A program made the translations under genes and the position numbers. Shown in pieces: positions 1-12,878 of a DNA stretch of 64,000 nt (its first letter is position 1; each line of letters opens with the position of its first letter). The stretch covers positions 266,538,795 to 266,602,794 of the forward strand of contig JBOZIK010000001.1 of NCBI GenBank assembly GCA_051453625.1. Reading direction: 5' to 3'. The notes beneath the pieces were generated by a model, which was not told the DNA's origin, did not search any database, and worked only from the letters and a program-made list of their open reading frames with translations. This DNA is from Welwitschia mirabilis (Eukaryota > Gnetophyta > Gnetopsida > Welwitschiales).

Positions 1-2357
1 GAATGGATTCCTTCCAGAAGGAACATTTCTCCATGTTGGCATATAGTTGATGATTTCTTAAAGTGTCCAAGACTATTATCAAGTGTTTCTCATGTTCCTC
101 ATAAGACTTAAAATAAATGAGAATGTCATCAATGAACATTATTACAAAAAAGTCAATATATATTTAAAAGAGGTGATTCATAAGTCTCATGAATACTATA
201 GGAGCATTACTTAAATCAAAAGGCATGACAGTGACCTCATAATGATCATAATACATTTTGAAATTTGTTTTGTAAATATCTTTTTTTTTAATTTGAACTT
301 GATGATATCAAGATTTTAAATTAAATTTGAAAAATACTTTATCTTCCTTGATTCTGTTAAGGAAGTCATCTATTCTTTTCAATGGATATTTTTTCTTAAA
401 TATAACTTTATTTAAATGTCTATAATCAATGCATAACCTAAGTATTCCATTCTTTTTCTTTATACACAACATTTGTGCACTTCATGATGATATACTAAGA
501 TGAATATATAATTTTTGTAGAGGTTTTGCAAGTTAGATTTTTATTTCTTTCATTTCTATAGAAGGCATTCTATAAGATGCCTTCAAAATAGGTTGAGTCC
601 CTAGAGTTAAATCGATAGCAAATTCAACTTCTTGAATAAGTGGCATCCCTGGAAGTTTTGTAGTAAATGCATCAAATAATTTTGGATTATCAGTATCTTT
701 TCTATTAAAGATTCTCCTTCCTTTATGTTAGTTAATTTTAGACATAGAATATATACTAATAACCCTTTCTTAATTTTCCTCTTTATATGCTTAGCTTTAA
801 TTAGGTTATTCATAGCTGATTTGAATTGATCTTAAAAGGTTATTCTTTGTCCATGATTTGTCATCTTTACTTGATACTTCTCATAATTTATAACATCTTT
901 ACTCTACATCAACCAATTCATGCCTAAAATAACATCATATTTTCTTAGATTGATAATTATTAGTTGAAACTAAAAATTTCCCCTTATATAAATAAATTAC
1001 AATTTTAGACCTGGTGATTAACCTTACCTATGGATTCATTTTCAAGCTCTATGCATCCTTTAATTTAAGTACAATATAATTTTTATTTTAAAATAATTCT
1101 AGAGGATATAAAACAATGAGTTGCTCCATAATCAAATAAAATAATTACTCTTTATTTTTAAATAAATCTTTATCTTTTATGATTAAGCTCTAAAATTACA
1201 CCCCTTGATTATCTATTATTTCTTGAACCCATCCAATTGAATGTTGAACAGTGTGTAATATTTGAGAATTTTCTAATTGTTGGCTAGGCTAGCTCTTAGT
1301 AAGTAATAGAAATTCTTTAATCCTATGGTTTTCTTTATGATTGAAGCATTGAAATAAATTATTAGAATAATCTTGATAATGACTTTGAGTCAGATTCTTC
1401 TTAAAATTGGATCTTTATGGTTGATTGCTCACATGATTCTAACTGGGAACATTTTAATTCCTCTTAAGTAGTGCATGCATATTTTGGTTGAAATTCCTAT
1501 TTCTGTAGTTATTATTAAAAACATTATCTGTATTGACATTACAAGTCTTATTATGATGAGATACATGTGATTGATTTCCCTTAAAGCTAAAATCGTTAGG
1601 AGGAATTTATTTTTTTTTTTTTTAATTATTGTTGTCAATTTGCTATACTATTTTTGCTTTCTTTATGACCTCAGCTAAAGTTTAAGGCTAGAATGTAGAT
1701 ACTTTTGTAGTAACTAAAGAAAGTAGAATATCAATAGAAATATTTGCTTTGGCTTCTTCATTAAGATGCATATGCCAGACATATCTTAATAGTTCTACAA
1801 ATTTATATTCATGAGAAGCTATAGTTACATTAGGGGCTTGTATAAGAATGTAGAATTCAGTAACCTTTTAACAAATGTAGAACTTGATGATATGCTTTTC
1901 TTTAAATATGTGCTAAAAATCTTCCCATAAAAGTTCCACCTCATCTAACTTTACCATCTCTATTTTCCATTATAAGCTAGCTTATCCTTATAACATGTAG
2001 ATAGCTAAAGAAGACTTTTTATATTAATCACATCCTAAGGTTTCTATAATCTTTTTGACATCACTTAGCCATGATTTTACTTTTGATGGATCTAAACCTC
2101 CTATAAACTTTGATAGATTTAACTTTATAAAGGTTTGAATTAACTTACTCATACCATTTTTTATTTGTAGGTTTTTGACATTTATTTATTATTTGAAATA
2201 GAAATTGCATGAATGCACTCATTAATGCCTCTAAATTAAGTGTAATAAGAGGCTTATTTCCATCATTATATTTTTTATTATCCCTTGAGTTATCTTAATG
2301 TTGACTAGTTAATGCAATAGAATTAGCACTAAGACTAGGTTGATGACAATGAGCCAT
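1..2357 (-). pseudogene. Ty3/gypsy element A: gag, protease and N-terminal reverse transcriptase remnant
   Basis: Read on the minus strand, gag starts with an ATG at 2357-2355 and the polyprotein runs left off the window. Visible in order are the retrotransposon gag domain (about 2250-1650, including a stretch like HEYKFVELLRYVWHMHL), a decayed CCHC zinc knuckle (1349-1321, CFNH...NH), the aspartic protease (about 1150-890, LFDYGATHCFIS where the family has DSGA, then GMNWLM), and the RT. The RT shows ELPGMPL/EVEFAIDL, LRLCIDYRHLNKV, YEVTVMPFDLSNAP and FIDDILIY. The two catalytic Asp codons (130-125) are intact, unusual for this window. Stops and frameshifts are frequent. Gag sequence and long LTRs match element B, so both belong to one family; a GEATWE-type integrase end in B suggests the Tekay/Del chromovirus lineage (inference). 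RNase H and integrase lie outside the window. Confidence 0.88.
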
Positions 2358-2628
2358 CTAGAAGGAGTAAAAATTATTTTCAAATTTGGTGGATAAGATA
2401 ATAAATATTAGATTAAAATTTAAAGTTCATATGTTATTAATAAATATTATGTTATGACCATTAGGTAATTAATTTAAATTAGATTATCAAGTGAATTCCT
2501 CTTCCTCAATCATAAAGGGATTTGTTCTATTAGACTCATAATTTCCTTGTAGAGGTTATAATTAGAAAGCATGGGAGGGATTATATAACATTATGTAATT
2601 TATATAAGTTAGAAAAAGGTCTAATTGG

Positions 2629-2678
2629 ATATACATACATACATACATACATAAATATATACATACATACATACATTA
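2629..2678. repeat. (ACAT)n microsatellite
   Basis: Tetranucleotide ACAT/TACA repeat interrupted once by an ATAAATATAT block. It lies in the leader region between the LTR and gag of element A. Confidence 0.9.
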
Positions 2679-2839
2679 AGGTATATAGTCTTATGATATA
2701 TTCATTTATGTTTTTCTTAAAGTAATCAAGTTGTATAAGCTATCATATGAGATTATGGTTTTCATAAGTAAAGATCATTATCCCTATCCATAAGGTAATT
2801 AGGTTATTAAAAATATAATTAAGCACTAATTATCTATTT

Positions 2840-3380
2840 AATATTACTTAAGAATTAGAATTAGCATGGATGTAATTAATATAACAATTATTCTAAGGTT
2901 ACTCTTATTATGGATATAATCAACTTTATGGTTAATTGATCATTATGATTTTTATAGATATAGTTATTTAGTAACTAAGATTATCATAAACATAATTACT
3001 ACATGGATATTAAGGTAATCATGGGTGTAATCTAGTTAATCATTTATGAGTTAAGATCATCATTAAATTCATGATTATTTAAGAGTAGGACCATCATAGA
3101 TATAATTGAATTCATGATTTTTTAAGGATTAGGATTATTATAAATATTATTAATTTGATTTTTGCTTAGGAAATAAGGATTATCTTAAATATAACTAAGT
3201 TAAAGATGATTCACAAAATAGGATTATGATAAGTATAATCCACTTCATGATTATTGGTTAATTAAGATAACTATAAATATAATTAATTCTATAATTACTT
3301 ATGGATTAGAATGCTTATGAGATAATTAATTCCATAATTACTTTAGGGATAAGGATTATCATGAATATAATTAATTTTTT
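2840..3380 (-). repeat. Leader minisatellite of element A, about 43-bp unit
   Basis: A degenerate tandem array lies between the primer-binding site and gag. Units starting near 3071, 3114, 3157, 3206, 3247, 3291 and 3334 are 41-49 bp and share the plan ATGATTAYTTAAGGATTAGGATTATYATRAATATAATTAATT. Less regular units extend left to about 2840. A similar array of AATTATATCCYTAATAAT-type units occupies the corresponding leader of element B (30.08-30.56 kb), so it is a family trait rather than a local expansion. Confidence 0.65.
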
Positions 3381-3462
3381 TCTAGTTGGAGAAATTAACT
3401 ATAGAATGGATGTAATCAAGTTTTTTAAGTAATTAACATAAACATGATTTATGTTAACCAAA

Positions 3463-3474
3463 ACTCTAATACCA
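3463..3474 (-). promoter_or_regulatory. Primer-binding site of element A (initiator Met tRNA type)
   Basis: On the minus strand it reads TGGTATTAGAGT, one transition from the plant retroelement consensus TGGTATCAGAGC apart from the last base. It lies 3 bp from the LTR end (TGTAACATCC on the plus strand). This fixes the element's orientation and its LTR boundary at 3478. Confidence 0.85.
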
Positions 3475-3823
3475 TTATGTAACATCCTAACTTTAATTAC
3501 CCTAGTTAACCATAATTTTTTAAGCATTATTAACTAACATGTACAACGAAATCTAGGATCAAATCCTATTTAGACTCTCTTAACACATTATAAGATTTAA
3601 AATAATTAGATAACGTAATTCTTATTAAACTACATACCCTTTAGGTTTTCTTATAATAACGATGTCAAAATTGTATTCTATATTTATTTCTAATCTTTCT
3701 TTTTGTCACATAAAAATATCATGTATAAATTTGATGGAATGTTAATTTATTTCATTACATATAATGGACAAGTTTTAGGATAGTGCCTAACCAATATAAT
3801 AGGAGGTTGCATCTTATATTAAT

Positions 3824-3923
3824 NNNNNNNNNNNNNNNNNNNNNNNNNNNNNNNNNNNNNNNNNNNNNNNNNNNNNNNNNNNNNNNNNNNNNNNNNNNNN
3901 NNNNNNNNNNNNNNNNNNNNNNN
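3824..3923. other. Assembly gap, 100 N, duplicated flanks
   Basis: Placeholder-sized gap. Sequence at about 3630-3823 reappears diverged at about 3928-4123, so contig ends may overlap without being merged, or a tandem duplication lies here. Confidence 0.9.
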
Positions 3924-6410
3924 TTAACCATAGACCCTCTTGGTTTGCATATAATAACGATGTCAAATTTGTGTTCTATATTTATTTCTAACATTGATTT
4001 CGCTACACAAAAATATCTTGTATAAATTTGAAGGGATGTTAATTTGTTTTATCACATATAATGGACAAGTTTTAGGATAGTGCCTAACCAATATAATAGG
4101 AGGTTGCATCTTATATTAATGGAATTTCAGCTTAATATTTGGCCACCTTATAGGTGCGAATTCGTTCTACTTCAGGTTCTAAACTATACAAACATGGTTG
4201 GGCTTAGCTCCATAGGCTTAAACTTCACCTTGATATACCCCTAATATAGTTGACAAGTGATATGTGGAGTGGATGCATGCTTACAAGTAACCCTTGCTTC
4301 CTTAAAGCATTGTAGGATGGTGCAACATGATTCTTTTATACCAAAAACCAAAGATATTAAATCAGAGTAAGTCCATATATGAGTAGGACAAGATAATCAT
4401 GATCAAATCCACTTCCATAAGGGTTTCGAAATAAAAGTATAATGAAACTCACGTTGGTGATGAAATCTAAGTATGGAGATGAATAATTATTAAAATTATC
4501 TTATTTTAGTTTAAGAATACACCATACAAATGCAAAAATACAATATGTGAATATTTAGTGGACTTTTTACCTAGTAAAAATAATTGTAATCATCATTGGA
4601 TTCATTATAAGAAAATAATCATACAAAAGAAAAATAGAACATATAAGCATTTTTTTGGCTTTACATAAAGGAAAATCATACATTTTCAAATTGTAGTAGT
4701 GAAAATAAATAAAAGAAAATATCTTTTTAGTTTTCTACATTGTAGTAATTATTTCAAATAAGACACATTAATACATTAAAGTTCTCTTATAAAAACATGC
4801 TCCATTGATGAAACTAAGCAAACTTGTAAATCCCCTTTATCATTACTAAGGTATATATCAAAATAAAGTTAGGTAAGATATATGTATATGTTATTAGAAA
4901 AAGGTATTAATGTAGCTATTTAATTGGGCTACACATTTGTAGAATCATTAAGTAGACAACCCTAATGTTTATGCTTGAAAGGAAAGAATACAAGCCTAAA
5001 TTTCAATAAATAGTATAAACAAAGAGTAGGAAAAAAAACTAAACTTACTAAAAATCATATATAATATTCAAGATAATTTGATACTTGCATTAGATAAATT
5101 ACGAATTTTCTTATCTTTTAGAATGTATTAAACATAAAAATTTATAATTAATTACTTAAAAATATAAAAATAAAATAGACTTAATTTTATTAAATTATAC
5201 TCATTTTGGTATTAATAAAAACTAATTTTAATAAATGCTAATTAGCCTAAATGTATTTTATAGACTTAAACTTTAAACTATAAAAATTGCCTAAGTTTTA
5301 AAGTTACTAAACTAACATCCTTTACTAAAATGGTCATACCATTTAATCTACTTGGATGTTTTTAATGCATAAATACTTCTGAAAATCTTATACACTTCTC
5401 TACATGTTGGAATACTACATTTTTACCCAAAATGTTGTTTTCTACTTATAAATTTTGAGATATTTTTATAAAATAAATTTTACAAATTACTTTAATATTA
5501 GAAAAATTATTGTTTTAAAACTTTATCTTGCTAACATAATTCTAGACTTCCACAAAACATTACATAAAATTTTAATTAGTAGTAAATGAGTTATAACTTT
5601 CTTAAGCTACATGACTTAAAAAAAATACAGGGTAAACTTTAACTAAATTAAGAAAAAGAGAACTCATACTAATTTATAGAGATAAAATGAAATAAATTCA
5701 CTATGAATTTGTATTATAAATATATAAAACACAATTATAAGTAATATAAAATTAATTTACTGTAATAAATAATGTATCAATATAGTAAGCCTTAGGATTT
5801 TCTGAGAAGGAGTGCCTTACCTAAATAGATTCTTGAGGATTAGGCTTATTCACCCTAATAAGGCTCTAATGTAAATATGACGTAAAATAAATTCAAATAA
5901 TAATATAATACCACACAACATGGGTATCCAAAGTCATAATGAATCCCCTCATCACTTAGCCAAAATATCCATTAGATACATAAAAGATAAGCATGTTAAG
6001 AGGTCCATTAACTCTCTCCCTCATCTTAGTCTATGCTAATGGGAGGGGAAAAAATATATACATTTAACCATTGGTCGCTCTATCAACTAAGCATATAAAG
6101 AGATCACTGAAATCTCTCCCTTATCTTAGTATCAGATAATGGATGGAAAATGCAAATCATATGTATAGGTTTAATGTAATAAATGAAGCTAAAATTATCA
6201 TTAAAGGAGAACCTATTTAGAGGCAAGAATATTGGTTATCCTTGAAGAATATTGGGTGCTAAGCTCTAAGATCCTAACTCCAATTTCCAAGCTCCAAGCT
6301 CTTAGCTTCAAGCTCCAACTCGAGACTCAAGAGGAATAAATATTGAAAAGAAACTTTGGTAGCATAAACTTGCTTGAAGAATACTAGTTTTAGAAGAAGA
6401 AAATAGGGCT

Positions 6411-6419
6411 ATATTTATA
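6411..6419 (-). promoter_or_regulatory. TATA box of the element A LTR
   Basis: TATAAATAT on the minus strand, placed in the LTR where element B has TATAAAAG. It is the likely core promoter of the element; activity is improbable now. Confidence 0.45.
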
Positions 6420-6514
6420 GATAAATGGTATACCAAAGGTCTTTGATATAATTATCGAAAGACCAACTACATCATTTTAATAACCATAAGACAAGGAAAT
6501 ATATTTTACTTGAT

Positions 6515-6765
6515 AAGATTGATCAATGATAAATTGAATGAATCTTGTGTAAAAGTGACATTAACATGTGAATGATAATGATAGGATTGATCAATGATAA
6601 GTTGGATGGACTTCATGTAAAAGTGATATGAACATGTTAATGACAATGATAAGATTGATCAATGACAATTTTTATAAACTTATGTAGAAGTGACATTGAT
6701 AAGATAAATTAATGAGAATCTATAAGAGCTTATGTAAGAAGTGAAATTCATGTATTAATGATAAA
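6515..6765. repeat. Tandem repeat, 68-bp unit, about 3.5 copies
   Basis: Units begin at 6515, 6583 and 6651 (68 bp each) with AAGATTGATCAATGAT, followed by a shortened degenerate unit from 6701. It lies in the U3-like part of the element A LTR, upstream of the TATA box in the element's direction. Confidence 0.75.
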
Positions 6766-7130
6766 AGGAATCTTATTTATGACTCATGCACCCAATTTGA
6801 GTGAGTAATCTTCTTTCTTTAATTACTTGTATCATTTTGTCATTCTAGTTCTTTATTAATCCTTCATAAGTTCATAATTAATACAAAACATATTTAAAAT
6901 GCATTGGAAGAACAAATGCACAAATTTCAGAATTGTCATGTAATAGAATAAGAAAAATAATATTTTATGCATAAAGTACTTTCACAAATATCAAAAAGGA
7001 TAAAAGTCATGATAGAATAAATTCTATTCATTTATCCTTTTTGGTTATGGATAAGAGTGCATGTCCTGATTCCAATGTGTACACTTTGCATGATCCATCA
7101 TATCAACAACATAAATCACAAGAAAGGATT

Positions 7131-7240
7131 GCCATAATTAAATGTAAGAAAAATGTCATAATGAGATGTAAGAAAATGTCATAATTAAATGTAAGAAAAT
7201 GACATAATTGAATATAATAAATTATCATAATTGAACATAG
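7131..7240. repeat. Tandem repeat, 23-bp unit, about 5 copies
   Basis: Units start at 7131, 7155, 7178, 7201 and 7224 with the consensus GTCATAATTAAATGTAAGAAAAT. The array sits at the outer part of the element A LTR. Confidence 0.85.
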
Positions 7241-7690
7241 TACTCTGGCTTATTATTCTTTTACTTCTATTAAATAATTTTAGTTTGCTTTTAAAATTGA
7301 ATAAGACACATAGATAAATAATTAAAATAAATATGTCAAATGCCATTTTTGTATACATTACTTTACATCTTTAATATTGATTTGTTTTTATTTAACTATT
7401 TAACCATGTAAATGGCTTCCTAATCATAAATAATAGTATTAAAATTATTAAAATGATAAAATTACTCAAGACTAAGATTAAATAATTAAGTAACCTTATG
7501 AGTATCTATAATAAAAATATATGTTTAACATAAAAAATATAATACACTATTGATTATAGGACTATACATTGATTATCACTGGAAAAAATGATTTTCATTA
7601 AAATTAATATCAAAATGTATTACATAGTGTAGAGACTCTTGTAATCATATCATTATGGTTACCAATTAAAGTTTAGAAAATATTTATTAT
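7241..7690. other. AT-rich spacer, no gene seen
   Basis: No domain or RNA gene is recognisable on either strand. It probably contains the outer end of the element A LTR and the junction to element C. Confidence 0.6.
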
Positions 7691-8322
7691 AACACTATGT
7701 CCCATATCTAGATATCTAATATCATTTCACTCTCTACTACTCTTTACTATTATGCTTTCTTTACTATTATTCTTTCTTTACTATTATGCTTTCTTTATTA
7801 TTTATCTCTATGAAAGAATGACATAGGAACTATACTATAAATGAAAGTTCTAGAACTTTTAGGAAAAGTTGGGTTTAACCATGTAATATTTATATCTTTA
7901 AGGCAATCTTATGATTTACCATATATTAACATCAGATACAAGCATATCTAGATTTCACCTTAAATAGTAGGCACATAAGACATTAGCTATGTTAAGAATT
8001 TAGATTGAAAACAAATGAAGATTGTTGTGATTATCTTAAAACCAATAATTGTTCTTTTTAATTATGTTTTTATGATTAAATTTACTTCATTTATGTATTT
8101 TCATCATGTATTTCTATAATTTAGTTAGACTTCTTATAGAATATTGCATACTTACTGTTAATGAAATTTTAGAACATCTATTACCTATCATAGCATTAAA
8201 GTTTTATGCTTGATGAATTTTTATCAAAGAAAGAATCTTTCTTTCCCTTATCTCTTATCTTTCCTCCATTCTTATTATTTCTTCTAGTATATCTTCTCAA
8301 AATTTCAATTTTCTTCTAAAAT

Positions 8323-8478
8323 AATAAATGATAATTTATTTTTATCCTTTGTAATAACTTAAAATTTACTATGAACATATCTAATTTACTAAATTATAAT
8401 AATAAATGATAATTTATTTTTATCCTTTGTAATAACTTAAAATTTAGTATGAACATATCTAATTTACTAAATTCTAAA
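8323..8478. repeat. Near-perfect direct duplication, 78-bp unit x2
   Basis: Positions 8323-8400 and 8401-8478 are almost identical, beginning AATAAATGATAATTTATTTT. The duplication lies immediately left of the C-rich tract and is younger than its surroundings, judging by the near-identity. Confidence 0.9.
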
Positions 8479-8538
8479 ATTAAAATTAATTTTTATGATA
8501 TTAGTACTTCTATTTCTTCATCTTTTCCTCCACTGATC

Positions 8539-8623
8539 CTAGTCGGCCCCTTGCACCTCCTCCCCCTCCCCCTTCCCTCCTCCCCTCCTCCCCTCCTCCC
8601 GCCCCCCTCCCTCACCCGACTAG
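8539..8623. repeat. C-rich tract bounded by 8-bp inverted repeats (minus-strand G-quadruplex candidate)
   Basis: Inverted arms CTAGTCGG (8539-8546) and CCGACTAG (8616-8623) enclose about 70 bases made almost only of C and T, with many runs of three to six C. On the minus strand this is a series of G3-G6 tracts separated by short A-containing loops, enough for several G-quadruplexes; the plus strand could form i-motifs. The surroundings are very AT-rich. An open frame crosses it (8449-8655), but its product would be low-complexity Leu/Pro and I do not call it a gene. Confidence 0.8.
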
Positions 8624-11285
8624 TCTTCCTGTCTTATTTAATTATATTTAAGTGAGTAAATTGTAATGCTTGTTTAAGCCATGTCACTTTCTCTGCAACT
8701 TAAGTTTCTTTCATATTTTTTAGTAGATTTCTATCATAATATAATAAATTTATTATCTTATGAGTTTAAATGCAAATTCATCCTCCAAAATTCCATTTTT
8801 GATAATTATAATTGAATTGTAATTGTACTTAGAAAATTTTCTAAACTATGAAATCTTGTTTTTTCCCCTTATTTCACATTGAATTTTATGTTTTTTTATA
8901 ATTTAATATCTAATATTATAACAATTTTTAATACTTTTAGAATATAAAATCTATTTTTTTCTTAGGTATTAGAATTTTCTTAAGTTTGATTGTAGCATTT
9001 GTAAACTTTTCTAAAAAGATGTTTTTTATTGGTTTGATATTTCATAATTGATTCTATATAATTATTTGAGGACATACTTTAAGTGTTTGAAGGGTTCTAA
9101 AAAGTTATAAGTTCTCTTTATTAAGTATTTGTTCCTTTTTTTCTCTCTCCCTTCTCTTTTCTTTGTTGCCCCTTGTGAAAATAACATAAAATTAGCTAAT
9201 TTTATTTTAATTGCATAAACATTCACATGTTAGTTTTTATCACTTATTTGTTTATTCATAATGTAATTTAGATGTTACACCTTATAACTTATTTCATATT
9301 TAATTAAGAGCTGTTAGTCAAAATGTTTTGATAGTTAATGAAAAATGTTGTTAAAGTTGATTTGTTTTTTTGTTAGTTTGAAGAACAATGTTCTCTAAGT
9401 GATACTGTTTTTTATCTAACTTATTGAAAAATTGGAATTGAATAAAATAAGATGTTTGATTGATTCATATGCATGAATTTTATACTTCATTAAGTATTAA
9501 ACTTTTCATGAAAATTTATTTTTATTAATAATAACTTCAATAGTTTTAACTATTTGAACTATTTTCATTAATTTTTATGAATTATAAATGATCATTAAAT
9601 TAATTGTAAATGTTTATAAAAGATTACTTTATTCTTATTTAATGTATTTCTAATTTCATACCTTGTTTAATATTTTCATTTTATACATGTAGTTCTTGAC
9701 ATGAGTTATATGTTATGTGTGTATTGACTTGTATGTAACTTAGAAACAATTGTTTTATCATGTAAAATACTAGTTTGATAAATAAAATGTATATTATTTG
9801 AAAAATAATCTATACAAAAGTGTTCCATGAATTTGATATTAATGTCCTTCCACTATATATGCACTTTAACCTAGGAGATGTTTTATGTTTTATTGTGAAT
9901 CATGAATGTGTTACATCTAGACTTAAAGATCAGTAAAATTCTAAGAAAACTAAATTATATACATACATACATATATATATATATATAAAATATAAGTATA
10001 GTTGTTTATCAAAATATTTGTAGTCATCGAAAACATAAAATGTAAGTATATTTGTCTTATTATTTGCTTAAGAGTTAAATTATTTTGTGAAGTCTAGTGG
10101 TACTCATGAAAAATTTCTATTGTTATGGCTTACTTTTAAGTTAACTTATGAATGGATTATTTTTAATAATATTCTTATGGATCACTTACTTTATTTTTCT
10201 AGGAATTTGCTTAGATAATCTTACCTAGATTATCTCATCTTTAGTAATTACTTTTATTTGGAAATATGTATACATATATATATTATATATTATTTTAGAT
10301 CTAGTGGTCAGGCTTAAAAATGATGGATTAAAGGAATATAGACTACTTATGAGGTGTGTCTTTTGGGAGTTAACATAGATCTATAAATAAATGAAATATT
10401 TGATTAGAAGTATCATATCTAAAGTTATTACTATAGAGCCTATTAGAATTTTTTAAAATTTATAAAAATGATCTTAAAAAAAATCAGCCATAGAATGAGT
10501 ATGGTCAAAAGGATTTTTTTTTTTTTGATTTATCTTGTATGGATTCTATTATTCTCTTGAATTTTTTTAATGGTCTCAATGTTATCTTGCATTCATGTAT
10601 GATTTTATCGTACTTTAGCATAGATGTTTTACTTGTATGATCCTAGGTTTCCTTGTTGTTCTTGTATGTATAGCCTCTTTTCTTGAATTTTTATTATGTA
10701 ATGGATCTAAGTGTGCACAAAACACACTATAGTGATCATCTACTTTGGTTTTGTAATTGATTACATTAGATAATAAACATCAAAATACTATGTGTTTTGA
10801 AGGAATTTCCCTTTATTTTTCATTTTAAACATTTTTCATATGTGTTGTCTTATTTGAACCTTTACAAAATAATCATGGATGCTTTTTATGATCTTGCCTA
10901 TAAAGGATTACAAACTAAAATTGGATAGGATAACTAGTTATTTGAAATCTAGAGGATAAATCCCTCGTTTGGAAAAAGTAAACTACCAAAGTAAATAGAG
11001 ACACTATAAACACAAATTTATTATATTCTTGTCCATTTTAACTGGGGTTCAAGTAGATTACCAAAATTTAAAATTTATACTAGTAAAAATTAAGATAATC
11101 TATTTGAGCTGAGTTATTTAGGTATACTATTTATCATCTATCTTTATTTCTTTTATATTTTTCTTTGTGTTGTACTTAGGTCTTCTCTTATCCATTTCTT
11201 AATTTAAACCATACTAGTGTTTGTGATGAAACATAAATCTTACACCATACACTATTTTCATAGATTTAAGTTTTAATTTTAATCA

Positions 11286-11926
11286 NNNNNNNNNNNNNNN
11301 NNNNNNNNNNNNNNNNNNNNNNNNNNNNNNNNNNNNNNNNNNNNNNNNNNNNNNNNNNNNNNNNNNNNNNNNNNNNNNNNNNNNNNNNNNNNNNNNNNNN
11401 NNNNNNNNNNNNNNNNNNNNNNNNNNNNNNNNNNNNNNNNNNNNNNNNNNNNNNNNNNNNNNNNNNNNNNNNNNNNNNNNNNNNNNNNNNNNNNNNNNNN
11501 NNNNNNNNNNNNNNNNNNNNNNNNNNNNNNNNNNNNNNNNNNNNNNNNNNNNNNNNNNNNNNNNNNNNNNNNNNNNNNNNNNNNNNNNNNNNNNNNNNNN
11601 NNNNNNNNNNNNNNNNNNNNNNNNNNNNNNNNNNNNNNNNNNNNNNNNNNNNNNNNNNNNNNNNNNNNNNNNNNNNNNNNNNNNNNNNNNNNNNNNNNNN
11701 NNNNNNNNNNNNNNNNNNNNNNNNNNNNNNNNNNNNNNNNNNNNNNNNNNNNNNNNNNNNNNNNNNNNNNNNNNNNNNNNNNNNNNNNNNNNNNNNNNNN
11801 NNNNNNNNNNNNNNNNNNNNNNNNNNNNNNNNNNNNNNNNNNNNNNNNNNNNNNNNNNNNNNNNNNNNNNNNNNNNNNNNNNNNNNNNNNNNNNNNNNNN
11901 NNNNNNNNNNNNNNNNNNNNNNNNNN
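11286..11926. other. Assembly gap, 641 N, flanked by identical 32-mers
   Basis: The 32 bases before the gap (11254-11285) are repeated exactly after it (11927-11958). Either the gap is spurious or the two sides are ends of a direct repeat. Confidence 0.95.
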
Positions 11927-12878
11927 ATTTTCATAGATTTAAGTTTTAATTTTAATCAATGTTTAGGAATTCTAGCTAAAGGTATACCACTTATTCATTT
12001 AATATTAGTGTATAAACTATTACAATTTTGTGTGGCTATCGGTTAAATATTTATATTTTGTTATTCTTGAATTACAATCATGTATATTGTGCTTTTGACA
12101 TTACTAGAACTATCTTATTGATCTTAGCAATTACTAAAACACTCTAAAATTTTTTGGACTATTTTGAAACATCCTCTATTAAATATTTGAATTGTGTTCA
12201 TTTTTAAATAATGAAATCCTAGCTAATGTTGAGGAACACCTAGTATTAATAGATTAAGGTACTAACTTCTAAATGAAAATTTATTGTTTAGTCTCTAGGT
12301 ATTACATCTTTGATTATTTATGACTATTTAAGCTATTTATTTTATAGCTGTAAATTATTCATTAGATATTCTATATTTTTCTTGGCTGATATTTTTATGG
12401 CAGTTGTTTCATACTTTAAAGTTCTAATATTTTTATTTTAAATAAAATCATTAAGATAATATGGTAATCTATTGATAATCATGAAGTCTTATTTTTAAAA
12501 TAGATCTTATTTACTTAAAATAGGTTAAAATATTTTCTTATGTCCTTAATTAATTTTATAAATAAAGTCTAGGTGATGCATTAGACAGGACACATATATT
12601 AGTGGTATTCTTTATAACTAAGGCCTATAATCCTTCTTATAAGATTTTTAGTGAAAAATTAATTTTCAGAATAAGCATAGAAAAATTTATTTATGTTCTT
12701 AGGTATTTTTCTTATAAACTTATGATTTAACTTTACTCTTCATTGTCTACATCATTTCTCTTAAAATTTTGTTATTGATATTATATTAAATATATTATTT
12801 AATAAAAACTATTTATTTATATGAAGCTATGGGCATAAAGACATTACATTTGTTTATAGAACTGTGTATGCTACATTT

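Larger units (their letters stand above)
3478..7240 (-). repeat. Long LTR of element A (5' LTR, minus strand)
   Basis: The LTR begins next to the primer-binding site at TGTAACATCC. Its interior aligns on the minus strand with the LTRs of element B at several places. The 4.1-4.25 kb block matches 29.56-29.72 kb (GTAAGYATGCATCC ... GAAGTTTAA). The 6.78-6.85 kb block matches 27.40 and 37.67 kb (AGATTACTCAC...GCATGAGT). The 7.02-7.10 kb block matches 37.37 kb (ACATGCACTCTTATC). The outer end is not resolved; from element B's proportions it could reach about 7.5 kb. A 100-N gap (3824-3923) sits inside, flanked by a roughly 200-bp near-duplicate (offset about 298 bp). There is no coding content. 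Confidence 0.8.
7691..12875 (+). repeat. Putative long 5' LTR of element C
   Basis: The right end is well supported: GCTACA at 12875, followed by TTT and a primer-binding site. The left end is inferred from TATGTCCCATAT at 7696, which resembles the LTR start of element B (CATGTCCCATATTTTG at 26700) and of E (minus strand, 60431). The result is a 5.2-kb LTR including 641 N, long but compatible with Tekay-like elements. The interior is AT-rich and non-coding except for the C-rich hairpin tract at 8539-8623. Other insertions inside cannot be excluded. Confidence 0.5.

Noticed and set aside
607-813. Minus-strand open frame of 68 codons
   Set aside because: It is a piece of the decayed gypsy polyprotein of element A between protease and RT, not an independent gene.
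8449-8655. Plus-strand 68-codon frame over the C-rich tract
   Set aside because: The product is low-complexity Leu/Pro encoded by a simple-sequence tract; there is no domain or gene context.
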